From positions 310,001 through 374,000 of the forward strand of contig NZ_JAQOTJ010000002.1 of assembly GCF_028401955.1 (NCBI RefSeq): 64,000 nt of DNA. The letters run 5' to 3'. Positions 48,207 through 57,992 of the stretch are shown here, one piece after another. The DNA comes from Bacillus sp. BP-3 (lineage in GTDB: Bacteria > Bacillota > Bacilli > Bacillales > Bacillaceae_G). Both the position numbers and the translations under genes were made by a program. How positions within the stretch are numbered: the first letter of the stretch is position 1; every line of letters starts with the position of its first letter. The notes below the pieces were generated by a model, which worked only from the letters and a program-made list of their open reading frames with translations, did not search any database and had not been told where the DNA came from.

Positions 48207-48256
48207 CAGTAAAATAGAGAGGCGAAACAATTTTACAATTATTGTTTCGTCTCTCT
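48207..48256 (-). terminator. terminator of the sulfate-activation operon
   Basis: Minus-strand 16-bp stem (48216-48231 with 48241-48256, one G-T pair) with a 9-base loop, then ATTTTACT. It lies beyond the inserted element, which now separates the last gene of the operon from this hairpin. Confidence 0.65.
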
Positions 48257-48283
48257 AGAATAATGAATAGATGATTTATACAT

Positions 48284-48506
48284 TAAATAAAGGTTCATCA
48301 CCAAAAGACGGGGGTGACATATAGATAGATGTACACTCCACTCCGAGTGGACGCTTTCCGCGGGCGAGAGCGAGCCTCCTCGGCAAGCCTGCGGGGTCTC
48401 ACTTTCCTCGCTATTCCCGCAGGAGTCGCCACTCTCCGTTCCGTGTATTGAAAATGTTTCACTTTCAAAAAATCAACCCCATATTACGGTGATGAACCTA
48501 AATAAA
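48284..48506. mobile_element. non-autonomous MITE-like element with 8-bp target duplication
   Basis: Element 48292-48498, 207 bp. The ends are perfect 11-bp inverted repeats, GGTTCATCACC (48292-48302) and its complement (48488-48498), extending imperfectly to about 27 bp (shared GGGG and TGA further in). An 8-bp direct repeat TAAATAAA flanks it (48284-48291 and 48499-48506). Inside is a GC-rich near-palindrome (GAGTGG at 48345 to CCACTC at 48434). No ORF for a transposase. The 8-bp AT-rich duplication and GG-starting ends resemble ISL3-family elements. Confidence 0.8.
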
Positions 48507-49625
48507 TCTTAGTTCTGTCAATCGTTTTTCAATCATGTTTCCAATCACATTTGGTGAAAAATAGGTCATTATGGTCTCTTGTCCTTTCCTTGCGATAAGA
48601 TTACACTGTGTTTGATTAGAGATAAGTTGGCGCATCAAATAAGCTGCATGCTCAATATCTGGCTTAGCCCATATTTGATAATGTTTGTAAGGACCGTAAT
48701 TTCGTTTTATTGGGACGAGGGCATAATTGACAGGATAAGAATTATCTGCGTTCATAAAATCAGTATTACCAGACCAATTTGTACCAATTACTGGTTTTCC
48801 TAAATACATTGCTTCTGCTAGTACCAGTCCAAATCCTTCAGAACGGTGTAAAGAGACAACACAGTCAACTGATTGAATTAAGGCATTTACTTCTCCTCGA
48901 GTTAATGATTGATTAATAAGATAAATATTACGATTATCTTGAATTAGATGCTGAATCTGTTTCACTTCTGCAAGATTATTATTTGAATTATTGATTTTTA
49001 AAACAAGCCCAACGGAAGGATCATCCTTAGAAAACGCTTTTTGAAATGCTTGAATAGATGCAACTGGATTTTTGCGTTGTTGTATACTTCTAGGATCATA
49101 CATGGAAAGAAATAAAAAGCGATCTGTTGGTAAATTAAAGTATTCACGACTTATACCTTCAGGGCATTCTACTTGGATGCAATGCGGGATACGAATTACA
49201 GGAAGGTTTGTTTTTTTGGATACAGCTTCTAGTACAAAAGATGAGGGAACCCATACTTCATCGACAAGTTTGAAGCTGGTATACCATTCCCTGGGAAGCT
49301 CTGGAAGCTCCCAATGCCAATAACCAATATTGTAGCGACCATTAAAAAATTGATGCCCAAGCTGTTTATAAGCGGTTGGAAATATATCTGGATTCATATG
49401 AAAAATATTCACATCGTGGGTAGGAGCGGTTATTTCTTTATGTTTCCAAGAGAAATCTAATGATTTTACATGTGGAAGCGAATAATTAATAATACCAAAT
49501 GGAATGTTGGCACTTTGGATGGACTTTGCTGCGAGGCGACAAGATTCTCCTAGTCCAAATTCAGCACGTGCGTATCCTACTAAATTAATGCCTTTTTTTA
49601 ATGGCGTTTCTTCAGTCTTTTGCAT
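48498..49625 (-). CDS. GT4/GT1 family glycosyltransferase
   Basis: A 375-residue GT-B enzyme. The N-terminal acceptor half starts [23 protein letters not shown]; the donor half has [31 protein letters not shown] near residue 260, with the normal E-x7-E motif. The ATG lies within the end of the sat gene (14-bp overlap), so it is translated with the sulfate-activation genes, a sign that PAPS supply serves glycan work. Its stop codon TAG is completed by the first base of the mobile element; without the insertion it would be TAA at the same codon. Confidence 0.85.
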   Translation of the reverse strand: MQKTEETPLKKGINLVGYARAEFGLGESCRLAAKSIQSANIPFGIINYSLPHVKSLDFSWKHKEITAPTHDVNIFHMNPDIFPTAYKQLGHQFFNGRYNIGYWHWELPELPREWYTSFKLVDEVWVPSSFVLEAVSKKTNLPVIRIPHCIQVECPEGISREYFNLPTDRFLFLSMYDPRSIQQRKNPVASIQAFQKAFSKDDPSVGLVLKINNSNNNLAEVKQIQHLIQDNRNIYLINQSLTRGEVNALIQSVDCVVSLHRSEGFGLVLAEAMYLGKPVIGTNWSGNTDFMNADNSYPVNYALVPIKRNYGPYKHYQIWAKPDIEHAAYLMRQLISNQTQCNLIARKGQETIMTYFSPNVIGNMIEKRLTELRFI

Positions 49626-50793
49626 TGCTTCGCTTCATTCCTTTCATCAGCACCTCCGCCACTTCAGGACGAGTAAACTCAGACGGCAAAGTTTGTCCGT
49701 TACGAAGTATTTCTCTAACTTGGGTACCACTTAAAATAACACGATCAGTATTAGAATGTGGGCATGTTTTGACAGAAGCCATGCTCATACACTTTTTACA
49801 ATAAAAACTGTGTTCGAAAAATAGTGGTTGAATTCCAATTGCAATGAGATCAAAATTACGAAAGATTCTTTGGGCGTCGTACGTTCCGTAATAATTTCCT
49901 ACACCTGCATGATCGCGGCCAACAATGAAGTGTGTACAACCGTAATTTTTTCTTACAAGCGCATGCATAACGGCTTCCCGAGGACCTGCGTAACGCATAG
50001 CGGCAGGGTAGATAACGAGGCGGGTGCGGTTAGTTGGATAATAGTTCTTCAGTAATACTTTATAGCTTTCCATTCGAATATCTGCAGGGATGTCATCTTT
50101 TTTTGTTTCTCCGACAAGTGGATTCAATAATAACCCGTCAACGATTTCAAGTGCTGTTTTTTGTAGATATTCATGTGCACGATGCACAGGATTTCGTGTT
50201 TGAAACCCAACGATAGTTTTCCAACCTAAATCATAAAACATATTTCTTGTTTCTTTTGGATCCATATAAAAATCTTGGAAATTTTTGTGTGAAGGTTTAT
50301 TTAACAAAGAAATAGGTCCAGCTATATATATATCACCTTGTTCATATAATTTTTTTACACCTGGATGAGCAACTTCTGTTGTACCAAATACGAGCTGTGC
50401 TTCTTTTTGTTTATCATAATGAAACATATCTGTTATTTGCATAAATGCATAAGGAATCTTATCTTCTCCGTAAAGAATCACTTCAGTTCCAATACGCAAA
50501 TCTTTTGCTTCATCTTGTGTGATAGGTAAAGTGATAGGAATTGTCCATGGCAGTCCATTTTTTAAATGCATAGTCATTAAGACGCTTTCATAATCATTTC
50601 TATCCATAAAACCGATGAGCGGACTAAAGCCGCCGTTTGCGATTAGTTCAATGTCAGAAATACTCCAAGCAGAGATCGTTAAAGAGGGGAGTTCGTTTAC
50701 TTTATTTAAATATTCTTCACGCTCCGCTCCTTGTAATTCACGGTTAATTAGTATACCCCCATGAGGAAAAATTGTATCTATTGGACAGTCCAT
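49612..50793 (-). CDS. sat: sulfate adenylyltransferase (ATP sulfurylase)
   Basis: Makes adenosine phosphosulfate (APS) from sulfate and ATP; 393 residues. The active-site motifs [13 protein letters not shown] (QxRN and HxxH) lie near residue 195, and [12 protein letters not shown] near 283. Start: of two adjacent ATGs, 50793 is 6 bp from AAGGAGG while 50796 is only 3 bp, so I take 50793. It starts 11 bp after cysC. A PUA-like N-terminal domain is present ([19 protein letters not shown]). It lacks the C-terminal kinase domain of fused enzymes, matching the separate cysC. Confidence 0.93.
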   Translation of the reverse strand: MDCPIDTIFPHGGILINRELQGAEREEYLNKVNELPSLTISAWSISDIELIANGGFSPLIGFMDRNDYESVLMTMHLKNGLPWTIPITLPITQDEAKDLRIGTEVILYGEDKIPYAFMQITDMFHYDKQKEAQLVFGTTEVAHPGVKKLYEQGDIYIAGPISLLNKPSHKNFQDFYMDPKETRNMFYDLGWKTIVGFQTRNPVHRAHEYLQKTALEIVDGLLLNPLVGETKKDDIPADIRMESYKVLLKNYYPTNRTRLVIYPAAMRYAGPREAVMHALVRKNYGCTHFIVGRDHAGVGNYYGTYDAQRIFRNFDLIAIGIQPLFFEHSFYCKKCMSMASVKTCPHSNTDRVILSGTQVREILRNGQTLPSEFTRPEVAEVLMKGMKRSNAKD

Positions 50794-50804
50794 CATAATC
50801 CTCC

Positions 50805-51410
50805 TTAAATTGATAAGTAGTGATGTTTTTTGAGAAAATCTACGACTTGTATCGCGCATGCTTCAGCTGAACAACGATTAGAATCAAGAGTAATTTCTGG
50901 ATTAAGTGGTTTTTCATAAGGGGAGGAAATTCCGGTAAATTCGATAATTTCTCCACTTCTAGCTTTTTTATATAAGCCTTTTGGATCTCTGTTTTCGCAA
51001 TTTTCTAGAGAGCAGTCGATATAAACTTCAATAAACTCGTCAGGATGTACATTATTTCTAACCGCTTCACGATCGTTGCGGTATGGTGAAATAAATGTTG
51101 CCAACACGATAATGCCACAGTCTACAAACAATTTTGATACCTCACCTACGCGGCGGATATTCTCTTTGCGATCTGCTACTGAAAAACTAAGATCTTGGTT
51201 TAATCCTTTTCGGAGATTATCTCCATCAAGAATATAAGTGGAAATTCCTAATTGATGCAGCTTACTTTCAACGATATTGGCAATTGTGGATTTTCCAGAT
51301 CCTGATAAACCTGTAAACCAAACAATGCAGCTTTTATGTTTATGCAAATTTTGTCGATCCTTTTTTGTAATTGAAAAGTGATGATAATATAAATTTGTTT
51401 GTTTTTCCAA
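50805..51410 (-). CDS. cysC: adenylylsulfate (APS) kinase
   Basis: Phosphorylates APS to PAPS, the donor for sulfotransferases and the substrate for PAPS reductase. It has 201 residues with Walker [10 protein letters not shown] at about 34-42, [16 protein letters not shown] near 65 and [14 protein letters not shown] choose the TTG at 51410 (MEKQTNLYY), 8 bp after AAAGGAG; the ATG at 51428 would place that site inside the gene. No PAPS reductase or sulfite reductase is in the cluster, so PAPS as an end product is favoured here (inference). Confidence 0.92.
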   Translation of the reverse strand: MEKQTNLYYHHFSITKKDRQNLHKHKSCIVWFTGLSGSGKSTIANIVESKLHQLGISTYILDGDNLRKGLNQDLSFSVADRKENIRRVGEVSKLFVDCGIIVLATFISPYRNDREAVRNNVHPDEFIEVYIDCSLENCENRDPKGLYKKARSGEIIEFTGISSPYEKPLNPEITLDSNRCSAEACAIQVVDFLKKHHYLSI

Positions 51411-51498
51411 AAAAATTTCTCCTTTCATATGAAGTAAAAAATGATTTAGTAATCAAGAACGTTTTTGACAATACAAAGTTAGTTTGTGTTTGTTTTAT

Positions 51499-53292
51499 TT
51501 ACATATAAAACGGCCAAAAGTATGGGATGAGTAGGACAGAAATAATCATGAAAAGGAAACCAAGCGGGAGACCTATTTTAAGAAAATCTATGAATTTATA
51601 GCCACCTGCTTGATAAACAATTAAATTTGCTTGATATCCTGTAGGTGTAGCGAAACTAGCAGAGGCAGCGATTGTAATAGCTATAATAAAAGGTTCGGGA
51701 CTTAAAGACAGTTGTTTAGCAACGGAATAAGCAATAGGGAAAATGAAGGCAGCTGCCGCCGTGTTTGATAAAAATTCCGTACTAATCCATGTGAGTAAAT
51801 AAATGATAGCAAGTAATGCTGTTGGACTAAATGTTGCGGTTTCGCCTACGAGTGTGTTAGCGAAGTAATTTGCGATTCCTGTTTTCTCCAAGGCGCTTGC
51901 CATTCCAAGAGATGACCCAATCATGATAAGTAAGCGTAAATCTATATACTTTCTTACTTCTTGTACTGAAATGGACTTTGTAATGAATAATAAGATAACA
52001 CTTAAAAAAGAAGCAGTTAAAATCGGTAGAATCCCTATTCCTGCACATAATATCATGAGAAGGAAGATAAAAAGAGGAATAAAGGAGGTTATCTTTTGAT
52101 TTCTAGAAGGATTTTTAGGGGAACCAGTTTCGTGGGAAAGAAAGTAAAAATCATTAGAGTATTGATTCTCTATAAAAAATTTGTTTTCGGATAAAATATA
52201 TAAAATATCTCCCGTTTTTAACCGAATAGACCCTATTTTTGAGAGGGTTCTTTTACCGTTCCGAAAAACAGCAATTACAACAGCGTTGTATTTTGAGCGA
52301 AACTGAATTTCTTTAACGGTTCGATTGGATAAACAAGATTGTTTGGATATTACTATTTCTGAAAGAGTGATGTCATTATTGGAGGAGTTTTCGAGACTTA
52401 ATCTAGAACTGAGGTGTAATGTAAAACCCTCAACTTTTTCCAAGTTGGAAATGGTAGAAATGTCTCCTGTAAATAACAAACAGTCACTTTGATTTAGTAT
52501 ATAATCTCCAGAAATTGGGATTATTATGTTTTCGTCTCTCATAACTCCAATTAAATATAAGCCTGCAAGGTTACGTAAGTTCGCTTGCTTAATTGTTTTT
52601 CCTATAAGTGGGCAACTTGATTCAACTTGAACTTCTCCTAAAAATGCATTTTTATTCTCTTCATCTATTTTGCTTCCTTTTTTGTATTCAGGAAGGAGTT
52701 TGCTTCCTATAAACACCATAAATAGAATGCCGATTACAGTACATGGGATGCCGATGATTCCTAATTCGAACATAGAAAGTCCATGATTACCTTGTTTTTT
52801 TAGTAATGAGTTTACAACAATATTTGTAGATGTGCCGAGCAATGTACACATCCCCCCCATACTAGCTGCATATGCTAAGGGAATTAACAGTTTTGACGGA
52901 GCTAGGCCGATTTTTTGCGCCCAATTTTTTATTATTGGTGTAAGAATTACTATAATTGGTGTATTGTTAATAAATGCGGAGAGACTAGCTACAGGTATCA
53001 TCAACTTAAGAATTGCTTTTTTATGACTTCTCTCATGACCGATTATTAACCGTGGAATTTGTTTGATGAAATCGTTCTTATTAACGGCAGAAGCTATAAT
53101 TAATAAGGCTCCAATTGTTAATGTTCCTTCATTTGAGAACCCATCTAAAGCCTCAGAGGGAGCTAGGACTCCAAACATCATTAAAGAAACTAGTCCGCTG
53201 AACATAACGATATCAGCTGGAAATTTTTCGCACATTAAAACTATAAATGTAATAAAAATAATGAGGAGTGTAATTATACCGTGAATGGTCAT
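51499..53292 (-). CDS. SLC13/DASS-type permease with two RCK_C (TrkA-C) domains, probable sulfate transporter
   Basis: A 597-residue membrane protein. N- and C-terminal blocks of spans (residues 1-190 and 390-595) show SLC13 motifs FINNTPIIVILTPI and LGTSTNIVVNSLL, mirrored near the end by FLSNTAAAAFIFPIAYSV and ATPTGYQANLIVY. Between them are two TrkA-C domains (about 205-290 and 305-375). This is the layout of bacterial sulfate or other dianion transporters. Sulfate is inferred from cysC and sat starting 88 bp downstream. Start ATG 53292 follows AGGTGA; GTG 53301 is on that site. Confidence 0.82.
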   Translation of the reverse strand: MTIHGIITLLIIFITFIVLMCEKFPADIVMFSGLVSLMMFGVLAPSEALDGFSNEGTLTIGALLIIASAVNKNDFIKQIPRLIIGHERSHKKAILKLMIPVASLSAFINNTPIIVILTPIIKNWAQKIGLAPSKLLIPLAYAASMGGMCTLLGTSTNIVVNSLLKKQGNHGLSMFELGIIGIPCTVIGILFMVFIGSKLLPEYKKGSKIDEENKNAFLGEVQVESSCPLIGKTIKQANLRNLAGLYLIGVMRDENIIIPISGDYILNQSDCLLFTGDISTISNLEKVEGFTLHLSSRLSLENSSNNDITLSEIVISKQSCLSNRTVKEIQFRSKYNAVVIAVFRNGKRTLSKIGSIRLKTGDILYILSENKFFIENQYSNDFYFLSHETGSPKNPSRNQKITSFIPLFIFLLMILCAGIGILPILTASFLSVILLFITKSISVQEVRKYIDLRLLIMIGSSLGMASALEKTGIANYFANTLVGETATFSPTALLAIIYLLTWISTEFLSNTAAAAFIFPIAYSVAKQLSLSPEPFIIAITIAASASFATPTGYQANLIVYQAGGYKFIDFLKIGLPLGFLFMIISVLLIPYFWPFYM

Positions 53293-53971
53293 ATGATTCA
53301 CCTATTCATAAATTGTTTTAACTGAGGGATATTGAACATGTAAAAGATAGAACAATAACATCTTGGTTAAATCACTTAAAGGAGAGTAGCTTAGATTAGT
53401 GCCTTAATACTTTATCGTATCTTTACTTTCGTTATAGAATGCATAGATGAAAAACCCGTAACTATATATCCCAATGTTTTATCAATTCCATTATATAAAA
53501 CAGTCATTATCTTTATATGTTATTTTTAGTGAATTGACACTGTTTTTGTGAACTTATACATTTGTAAGCTAGATTTGTAGGAAAGGACTTAGTATTTTTT
53601 ATTAAGTATGAAGGAATTGAATTTTATTTAGAATTTTCCGGGAATTTATTTCGATACTAACTTTGTATAAATTATATCAATACTTGAAAATGGTGAGCAG
53701 ACATCCTTAAACTTTATTTTTTAGTTCTGCCTTCTTGAAATTCTACATAGCTATTGCTGAAAAGGTTTTATTCTTACGTTGAAACATTAGAAAGGCTGTG
53801 GAATTTATAAAGGTATTTAGTATACTAGAAAATAACAAATAGTATGGCAGTTAAAAGGTGACAAGCAGTATAAAGTATCTGTCAGTTCTATTTAATTAAG
53901 AATATTTTTGATTGAGTGAACACATGAATACTTTATGAGTAAAACGATTGACTGTAGAGGGGGGATGATTT
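53293..53971. other. 679-bp AT-rich divergent region
   Basis: Lies between the leftward permease-cysC-sat unit and a rightward glycosyltransferase. No gene and no repeat of the families above. It must hold at least two promoters, which I could not place with confidence. Confidence 0.3.
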
Positions 53972-55246
53972 TTGAATCCAAAAGTGTCAATTATTCTTAC
54001 TAGTTATAATAAACCTGCATTAGTGGGGAAAGCGATTGAAAGTGTGTTAAGACAAACTTTAGATGAATGGGAACTTTTTATAATGGATGATCATTCGAAT
54101 GAAGAAACAGTAAATGTTATTAAACAATATTTAGATGACCCAAGAATCACTTATATAAATAGCTTCATAGAGGACGAGGAACGTTATAAAAAGACGAGGT
54201 ATGCCGTACTTATCAATAAAGCTATTCCGTTAACAAAAGGAACGTACATTTCTTATTTAACAGACGACACCGTCTATGTTCCGAAGAGGTTAGAAGAAAT
54301 GGTATCTTTTTTTAATATAAATGCCAAGATAGATATTATTTATTCTTCGCAACAAGTGAAATTTGTAAACAACCAATTGAAGCTCCTTTCCGAAAGAGTA
54401 AGCAGAGCTCAGCATGTACTATATCAAGCAGCTAACGTTGTTGATCACTGTTCAGTTATGCATACACGTGCAATTTTAGAGAAAGTTCGGGAGAAGTATG
54501 GGGAATATTGGGATGAAAGTCCTGTTCATTGGTATAATGGAGATGCGGATTTCTGGGAGAAATTAAACACTTTTCAGCCATTCCATCCTATCGATATAGT
54601 GCTTGATATAACATACAAAACACCTTACTCTATTCAAAATCTATATAATAATTTACCTATAAAAATTCCGAATGGGACTTTGATAAAAGGGGAGAATCCA
54701 CAGGTTTTTCTGATTGATCAGCAGCAAAGAAGGCTCATTACAAATGAGATGTTTACGTATTTTAAGTATAACTTAAAGAAGATAGTTATGATACCTGATT
54801 CTTTTTTATATGGATACGTAGAAGGTCCACCTATTGATAAGCCAACTATTATTCCAAATTTACGTATTATTCAAAGTGAACAAAATAAATTTTTCTATCT
54901 CGAAAATAATAAAAAACGACCGATAATGAATGTTTTAGCTTTTCGTAAATTCAAATTTTCTTTTTATGAAGTTATTAAAATAAACTCAACTTTACTAGAT
55001 CATATACCTCAAGGATTGCCGATCTATCCTATTTTATCGCAGAATACTTGCTTGCCGGAAAATAAGGTATTTATATATAATAAACAATGTTCCATTACAA
55101 TGAATTGTAAGCTTCATCTTATTGATAAAAAAATATTGAAAAAGCTTAATCTTTTAAATGATTGCATATATGTTTCAAGAACTGAGATGGAGAAATTTGA
55201 AAAAGGAGAACCGATTAGTTTGTATCTTACCAGATTTCTTAAATAG
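53972..55246 (+). CDS. GT2 glycosyltransferase with C-terminal repeat domain
   Basis: A 424-residue protein. Residues 1-230 form a family 2 glycosyltransferase: VSIILTSYNKPALVGKAIESV, DDHSNEET, SYLTDDTVY as the DxD-like site and HWYNGDADFW. Residues about 235-420 hold a repeating unit of roughly 60 residues: QVFLIDQQQRRLI ... EGPPI, then KFFYLENNKKRPIM ... QGLPI, then a weaker third. The unit resembles a tyrosine- and lysine-rich surface repeat seen in other bacterial proteins but I cannot name it. The TTG start is 8 bp after GAGGGGGG. It stands apart from neighbours. Confidence 0.75.
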   Translation: MNPKVSIILTSYNKPALVGKAIESVLRQTLDEWELFIMDDHSNEETVNVIKQYLDDPRITYINSFIEDEERYKKTRYAVLINKAIPLTKGTYISYLTDDTVYVPKRLEEMVSFFNINAKIDIIYSSQQVKFVNNQLKLLSERVSRAQHVLYQAANVVDHCSVMHTRAILEKVREKYGEYWDESPVHWYNGDADFWEKLNTFQPFHPIDIVLDITYKTPYSIQNLYNNLPIKIPNGTLIKGENPQVFLIDQQQRRLITNEMFTYFKYNLKKIVMIPDSFLYGYVEGPPIDKPTIIPNLRIIQSEQNKFFYLENNKKRPIMNVLAFRKFKFSFYEVIKINSTLLDHIPQGLPIYPILSQNTCLPENKVFIYNKQCSITMNCKLHLIDKKILKKLNLLNDCIYVSRTEMEKFEKGEPISLYLTRFLK

Positions 55247-55349
55247 CACCGGCAGTTTTGCTTTTTATAAAATTGTTAATTCCCCCTCTTACTCTCAATT
55301 TTGATTTCACAGTTATACAATATCCTTTTCTTCTTGCAACCACCGGATT

Positions 55350-55507
55350 TTTATTCCGCTATTCGTGGGTAGTAAGACCGCCACCTCAAGCTTCAGAGAA
55401 GAGCGAAGAAGATAGGTGGGGGCTAACTGCTGGAATGTGTCCGATTGGTTTAACTAACCATCAGTGGGTGATGAAGAAAATTCCCACTGATGGAATTTTT
55501 ATTTTAT
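55350..55507 (+). repeat. complete bcr1-like element
   Basis: TTTAT borders at 55350-55354 and 55503-55507 enclose a 148-bp element: CCGCTATTCGTGGGTAGTAAG at the left, AGGTGGGGGCTAACTGCTGG inside, and a hairpin (CCATCAGTGGG with CCCACTGATGG) before the right end. It is the cleanest copy in the window and the reference for the others. Confidence 0.75.
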
Positions 55508-55613
55508 AGAAAGTGAAAAATCATCGGTAATACAACCGATGATTTTTGATTTAGAGGTTAAATAAATTAGTTATGCTATGGGCCTGAATAACTATATGCA
55601 CATAGAAGGAAAG

Positions 55614-56591
55614 TTATAAAACCGTTTTTGAAGCAGTCTTAATTATGTTCTTAACTCGATGACCAAATGTATGTTGCTCTATCACTATTTTTCGAGCTTT
55701 TTGGGCGATGGTCTTCCTTTGCTCTTCGTCATCCATATAGATACCTAATTTGTGTAAGCAATCCTCGTAATCTAGATAAGATATCATTTCTTCTTCGGTA
55801 AAGAAGGAACGAAGATCAGGCTTTTCTTCTATTAGTTGAAAAGCCCCACAGGATGCAATATCAAATGTTCGGTTATTTATACTTTCGCTAATAACTCCAT
55901 GCGTATTTTGGTTAAGCCAAAAATTGTGAGTTCGATGAGGATTTAATACAATTTTCGCTCCATTATAATAATAAGAGATCTTTTGTGGTTCAATCCATGT
56001 ATCTTTAATGATAACTCTCGGGTTGTCTCTCCATTTTTTTTGTAGTCTGTTATACCAACCTTTTCCGACGAGTGTTATTTGATGTTTAGTATTTTCTAAA
56101 AGAAAATGAATAAAATTTACCCTTGTAGGATATGGGTATCCTACAAGAAGTAAATCACTTTTGTGTATATTTTCAACAGGAAGGGGCTTAAAGATTGTTG
56201 CATTTGTTCCTAATGGCAAATGGAAGACATCTGGATGAATAGATTGATAGTGCTTGAGAGCACCATTATCAATGGTAAAAATATAATCAAACCTATGAAT
56301 CATTTGAATAGTTTTATCAATATAAAAAGGATCCTCGGTTAGCCAGCATGCCAGTTTGATATCATTTTCTTTTAAATATTGAATAGCTGATAAGGAGAGG
56401 TGATCTCCTAATATTGTTAAAACCAGTTGGGGCTGAAAATTAGCAACAATCATTTTTAACTTCTCTATACTCTCTAATGGATGAAAGTGAAGCCATTCAT
56501 AATCACTGTTACTTAGCCCAGCTTTTATACCTTGATCAAAATATTCGTAAATTCTTGGGTAGCCGGAAGAGATATATAATAATTTCACCAT
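55614..56591 (-). CDS. CgeB-like spore glycosyltransferase
   Basis: A 325-residue protein resembling the CgeB/YkvP spore maturation glycosyltransferase-like family: CWLTEDPFYIDKTIQMI, FDYIFTIDNGALKHY and HLPLGTNATIFKP in the first half, then KIVLNPHRTHN, SINNRTFDIASCGAFQLIEEKPDL and a final helix with ARKIVIEQHTFGHRV. I start at ATG 56591 after GGTGGTG; ATG 56618 would add nine residues. CgeB acts in surface glycosylation of the B. subtilis spore, which fits the adjacent exosporium-type genes. A second member lies at 62902. Confidence 0.78.
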   Translation of the reverse strand: MVKLLYISSGYPRIYEYFDQGIKAGLSNSDYEWLHFHPLESIEKLKMIVANFQPQLVLTILGDHLSLSAIQYLKENDIKLACWLTEDPFYIDKTIQMIHRFDYIFTIDNGALKHYQSIHPDVFHLPLGTNATIFKPLPVENIHKSDLLLVGYPYPTRVNFIHFLLENTKHQITLVGKGWYNRLQKKWRDNPRVIIKDTWIEPQKISYYYNGAKIVLNPHRTHNFWLNQNTHGVISESINNRTFDIASCGAFQLIEEKPDLRSFFTEEEMISYLDYEDCLHKLGIYMDDEEQRKTIAQKARKIVIEQHTFGHRVKNIIKTASKTVL

Positions 56592-56654
56592 GCACCACCA
56601 ATTAGAGTTTTGCTTCATAAAAATCTCTTGAGCAGTTGTTACTGAAAATTTATA

Positions 56655-56960
56655 TTAAAAACGATCTTCTTGTTCTCCAAAAATTACTGTTGAGGCTGTT
56701 GGCCGATCGCCACCGCCTCCTGGAATTTCTGGACTGTACGAGACACTTTCAATATCGTTACAGCCGATTTGCAGAATAATAGTAGAACTTGGAGTTGTCA
56801 TGTCTTCCTCTAGTAATGTAACTACACAACCTTGCGGGTCAAATAATGCAAAAGTAGCAGGTCCATACATATGACCTGATTTACCTACAATGGTTACAAC
56901 AGTTCCTGGGGGTAATGTAGAGAATATAAAGCATGCGCTTCCATCACATGTTTGTGCCAT
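56655..56960 (-). CDS. 101-residue protein of unknown function beside exosporium-type gene
   Basis: A short protein with no signal peptide or membrane span. Features: four Cys (CDGSACF near the start, PQGC and IGCNDIES later), small and beta-branched residues suggesting a beta sandwich, then PEIPGGGGDRP, a flexible Gly-Pro linker. RBS AAAGGAGGAAAT is strong. Cys-rich beta proteins of this size without a signal peptide are common among spore surface components, and its neighbours are a CgeB-like enzyme and a C1q-like exosporium protein, so a spore role is likely but unproved. Family not recognised. Confidence 0.6.
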   Translation of the reverse strand: MAQTCDGSACFIFSTLPPGTVVTIVGKSGHMYGPATFALFDPQGCVVTLLEEDMTTPSSTIILQIGCNDIESVSYSPEIPGGGGDRPTASTVIFGEQEDRF

Positions 56961-57118
56961 AGATAAATATTTCCTCCTTTTAATTCATATAATGTTTTAG
57001 GGTTCATGATGAAAGATGTACAGTTTTATTAGTTGATAAGACAATGGTCTCTCTAAATAAGAAAATTCTTGGAGAGAGGACATTTTCTATAAATCCTTTG
57101 AAACTATTAATGAAGCAA

Positions 57119-57139
57119 TCTAGGCTTAAGAAGCCTAGA
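57119..57139. terminator. hairpin between two spore-type genes
   Basis: Perfect 9-bp stem (57119-57127 with 57131-57139), 3-base loop. It may end the 57230 gene on the minus strand, but the U-rich tail is poor. Confidence 0.35.
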
Positions 57140-57229
57140 CCGATCATATATTGAATTGTAACAGACATAGCTGAACCCATTATATTTGGAATAGTACATA
57201 TAATAGAAATTTAGAAGTTAGTTAAGTAG

Positions 57230-57754
57230 TTAAACAACTTGTACCGCTCGTAGAGAAGCGAATTGAACCTGTGCAGAATCTAAATCTAGTTTTTCCCAGA
57301 TAACATCAACGCCAATGATAGTACCAGTAGTTGCTTTGAAAAGAACAGAGCCAGTTAATATACCGGCATATCGACCTGTAAATCCACCGCCTCCAGTACC
57401 TGGAATTGCTTCTACAGTTGAGTCTGCGACCCTAGAGAATGAACCAGGAATTTGAGAAGGAACGGTAGTAGAGGTTAATACTCCAGTGAAATCGACTAAG
57501 TCAGGGGGAATAACTGAAAAAGGGATATTGAAAGTTACAGTATAGTCGATTTGATATACCCCAGGTACGTTAATCAATAATCCATTCGTTGTATTTACTG
57601 TGTTATTTAGTGGACCGCTTGAAGGGAAAGTTATAGTATTTGTGCCATTAGCAAGTGTTTGTGCTACTTCAGTAAATATAAATCCATATGCTGGAGGAGG
57701 CGGTGCGGGGAAGTCGACAGGAAATGACGGAGGGCAATTGAAATGGTTATTCAT
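57230..57754 (-). CDS. exosporium-type protein with C1q/TNF-like beta domain
   Basis: A 174-residue protein. A Pro-rich start (CPPSFPVDFPAPPPPAYGF) precedes a jelly-roll-type domain with the pattern NGLLINVPGVYQIDYTVTFN, as in ExsF/BxpB and the C-terminal domain of BclA. A GTGGGGF loop lies near residue 118. No collagen-like repeats are present, so it is not a full BclA. RBS AGGTGAAAAA precedes the ATG. It is probably laid down on the outer spore surface and may be a target for the neighbouring glycosyltransferases (inference). Confidence 0.72.
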   Translation of the reverse strand: MNNHFNCPPSFPVDFPAPPPPAYGFIFTEVAQTLANGTNTITFPSSGPLNNTVNTTNGLLINVPGVYQIDYTVTFNIPFSVIPPDLVDFTGVLTSTTVPSQIPGSFSRVADSTVEAIPGTGGGGFTGRYAGILTGSVLFKATTGTIIGVDVIWEKLDLDSAQVQFASLRAVQVV

Positions 57755-57992
57755 TTTTTCACCTCTTTTAAGTTTCTTAATACATTTAATGAAATAACAA
57801 GCTAAATTGTTATGGATAAGTCCCTATTTTTTGTTGAAAATGGGGACTTATCTGTTGATGTAGGCGTAGCAAGGGGGGGGATGAATTTAGCGGGGAACCG
57901 TATAAGGGTGCTGGAGAATTTATAAAAACATTCATATTGCACCAATGTACGCTCAATTTTAAGAAGTGTTTGATCGCTCAATTTTTCATATA

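Noticed and set aside
49612-51410. Ordinary sulfate assimilation operon
   Set aside because: Not excluded, but no PAPS reductase, sulfite reductase or siroheme genes are present and a glycosyltransferase is coupled to sat.
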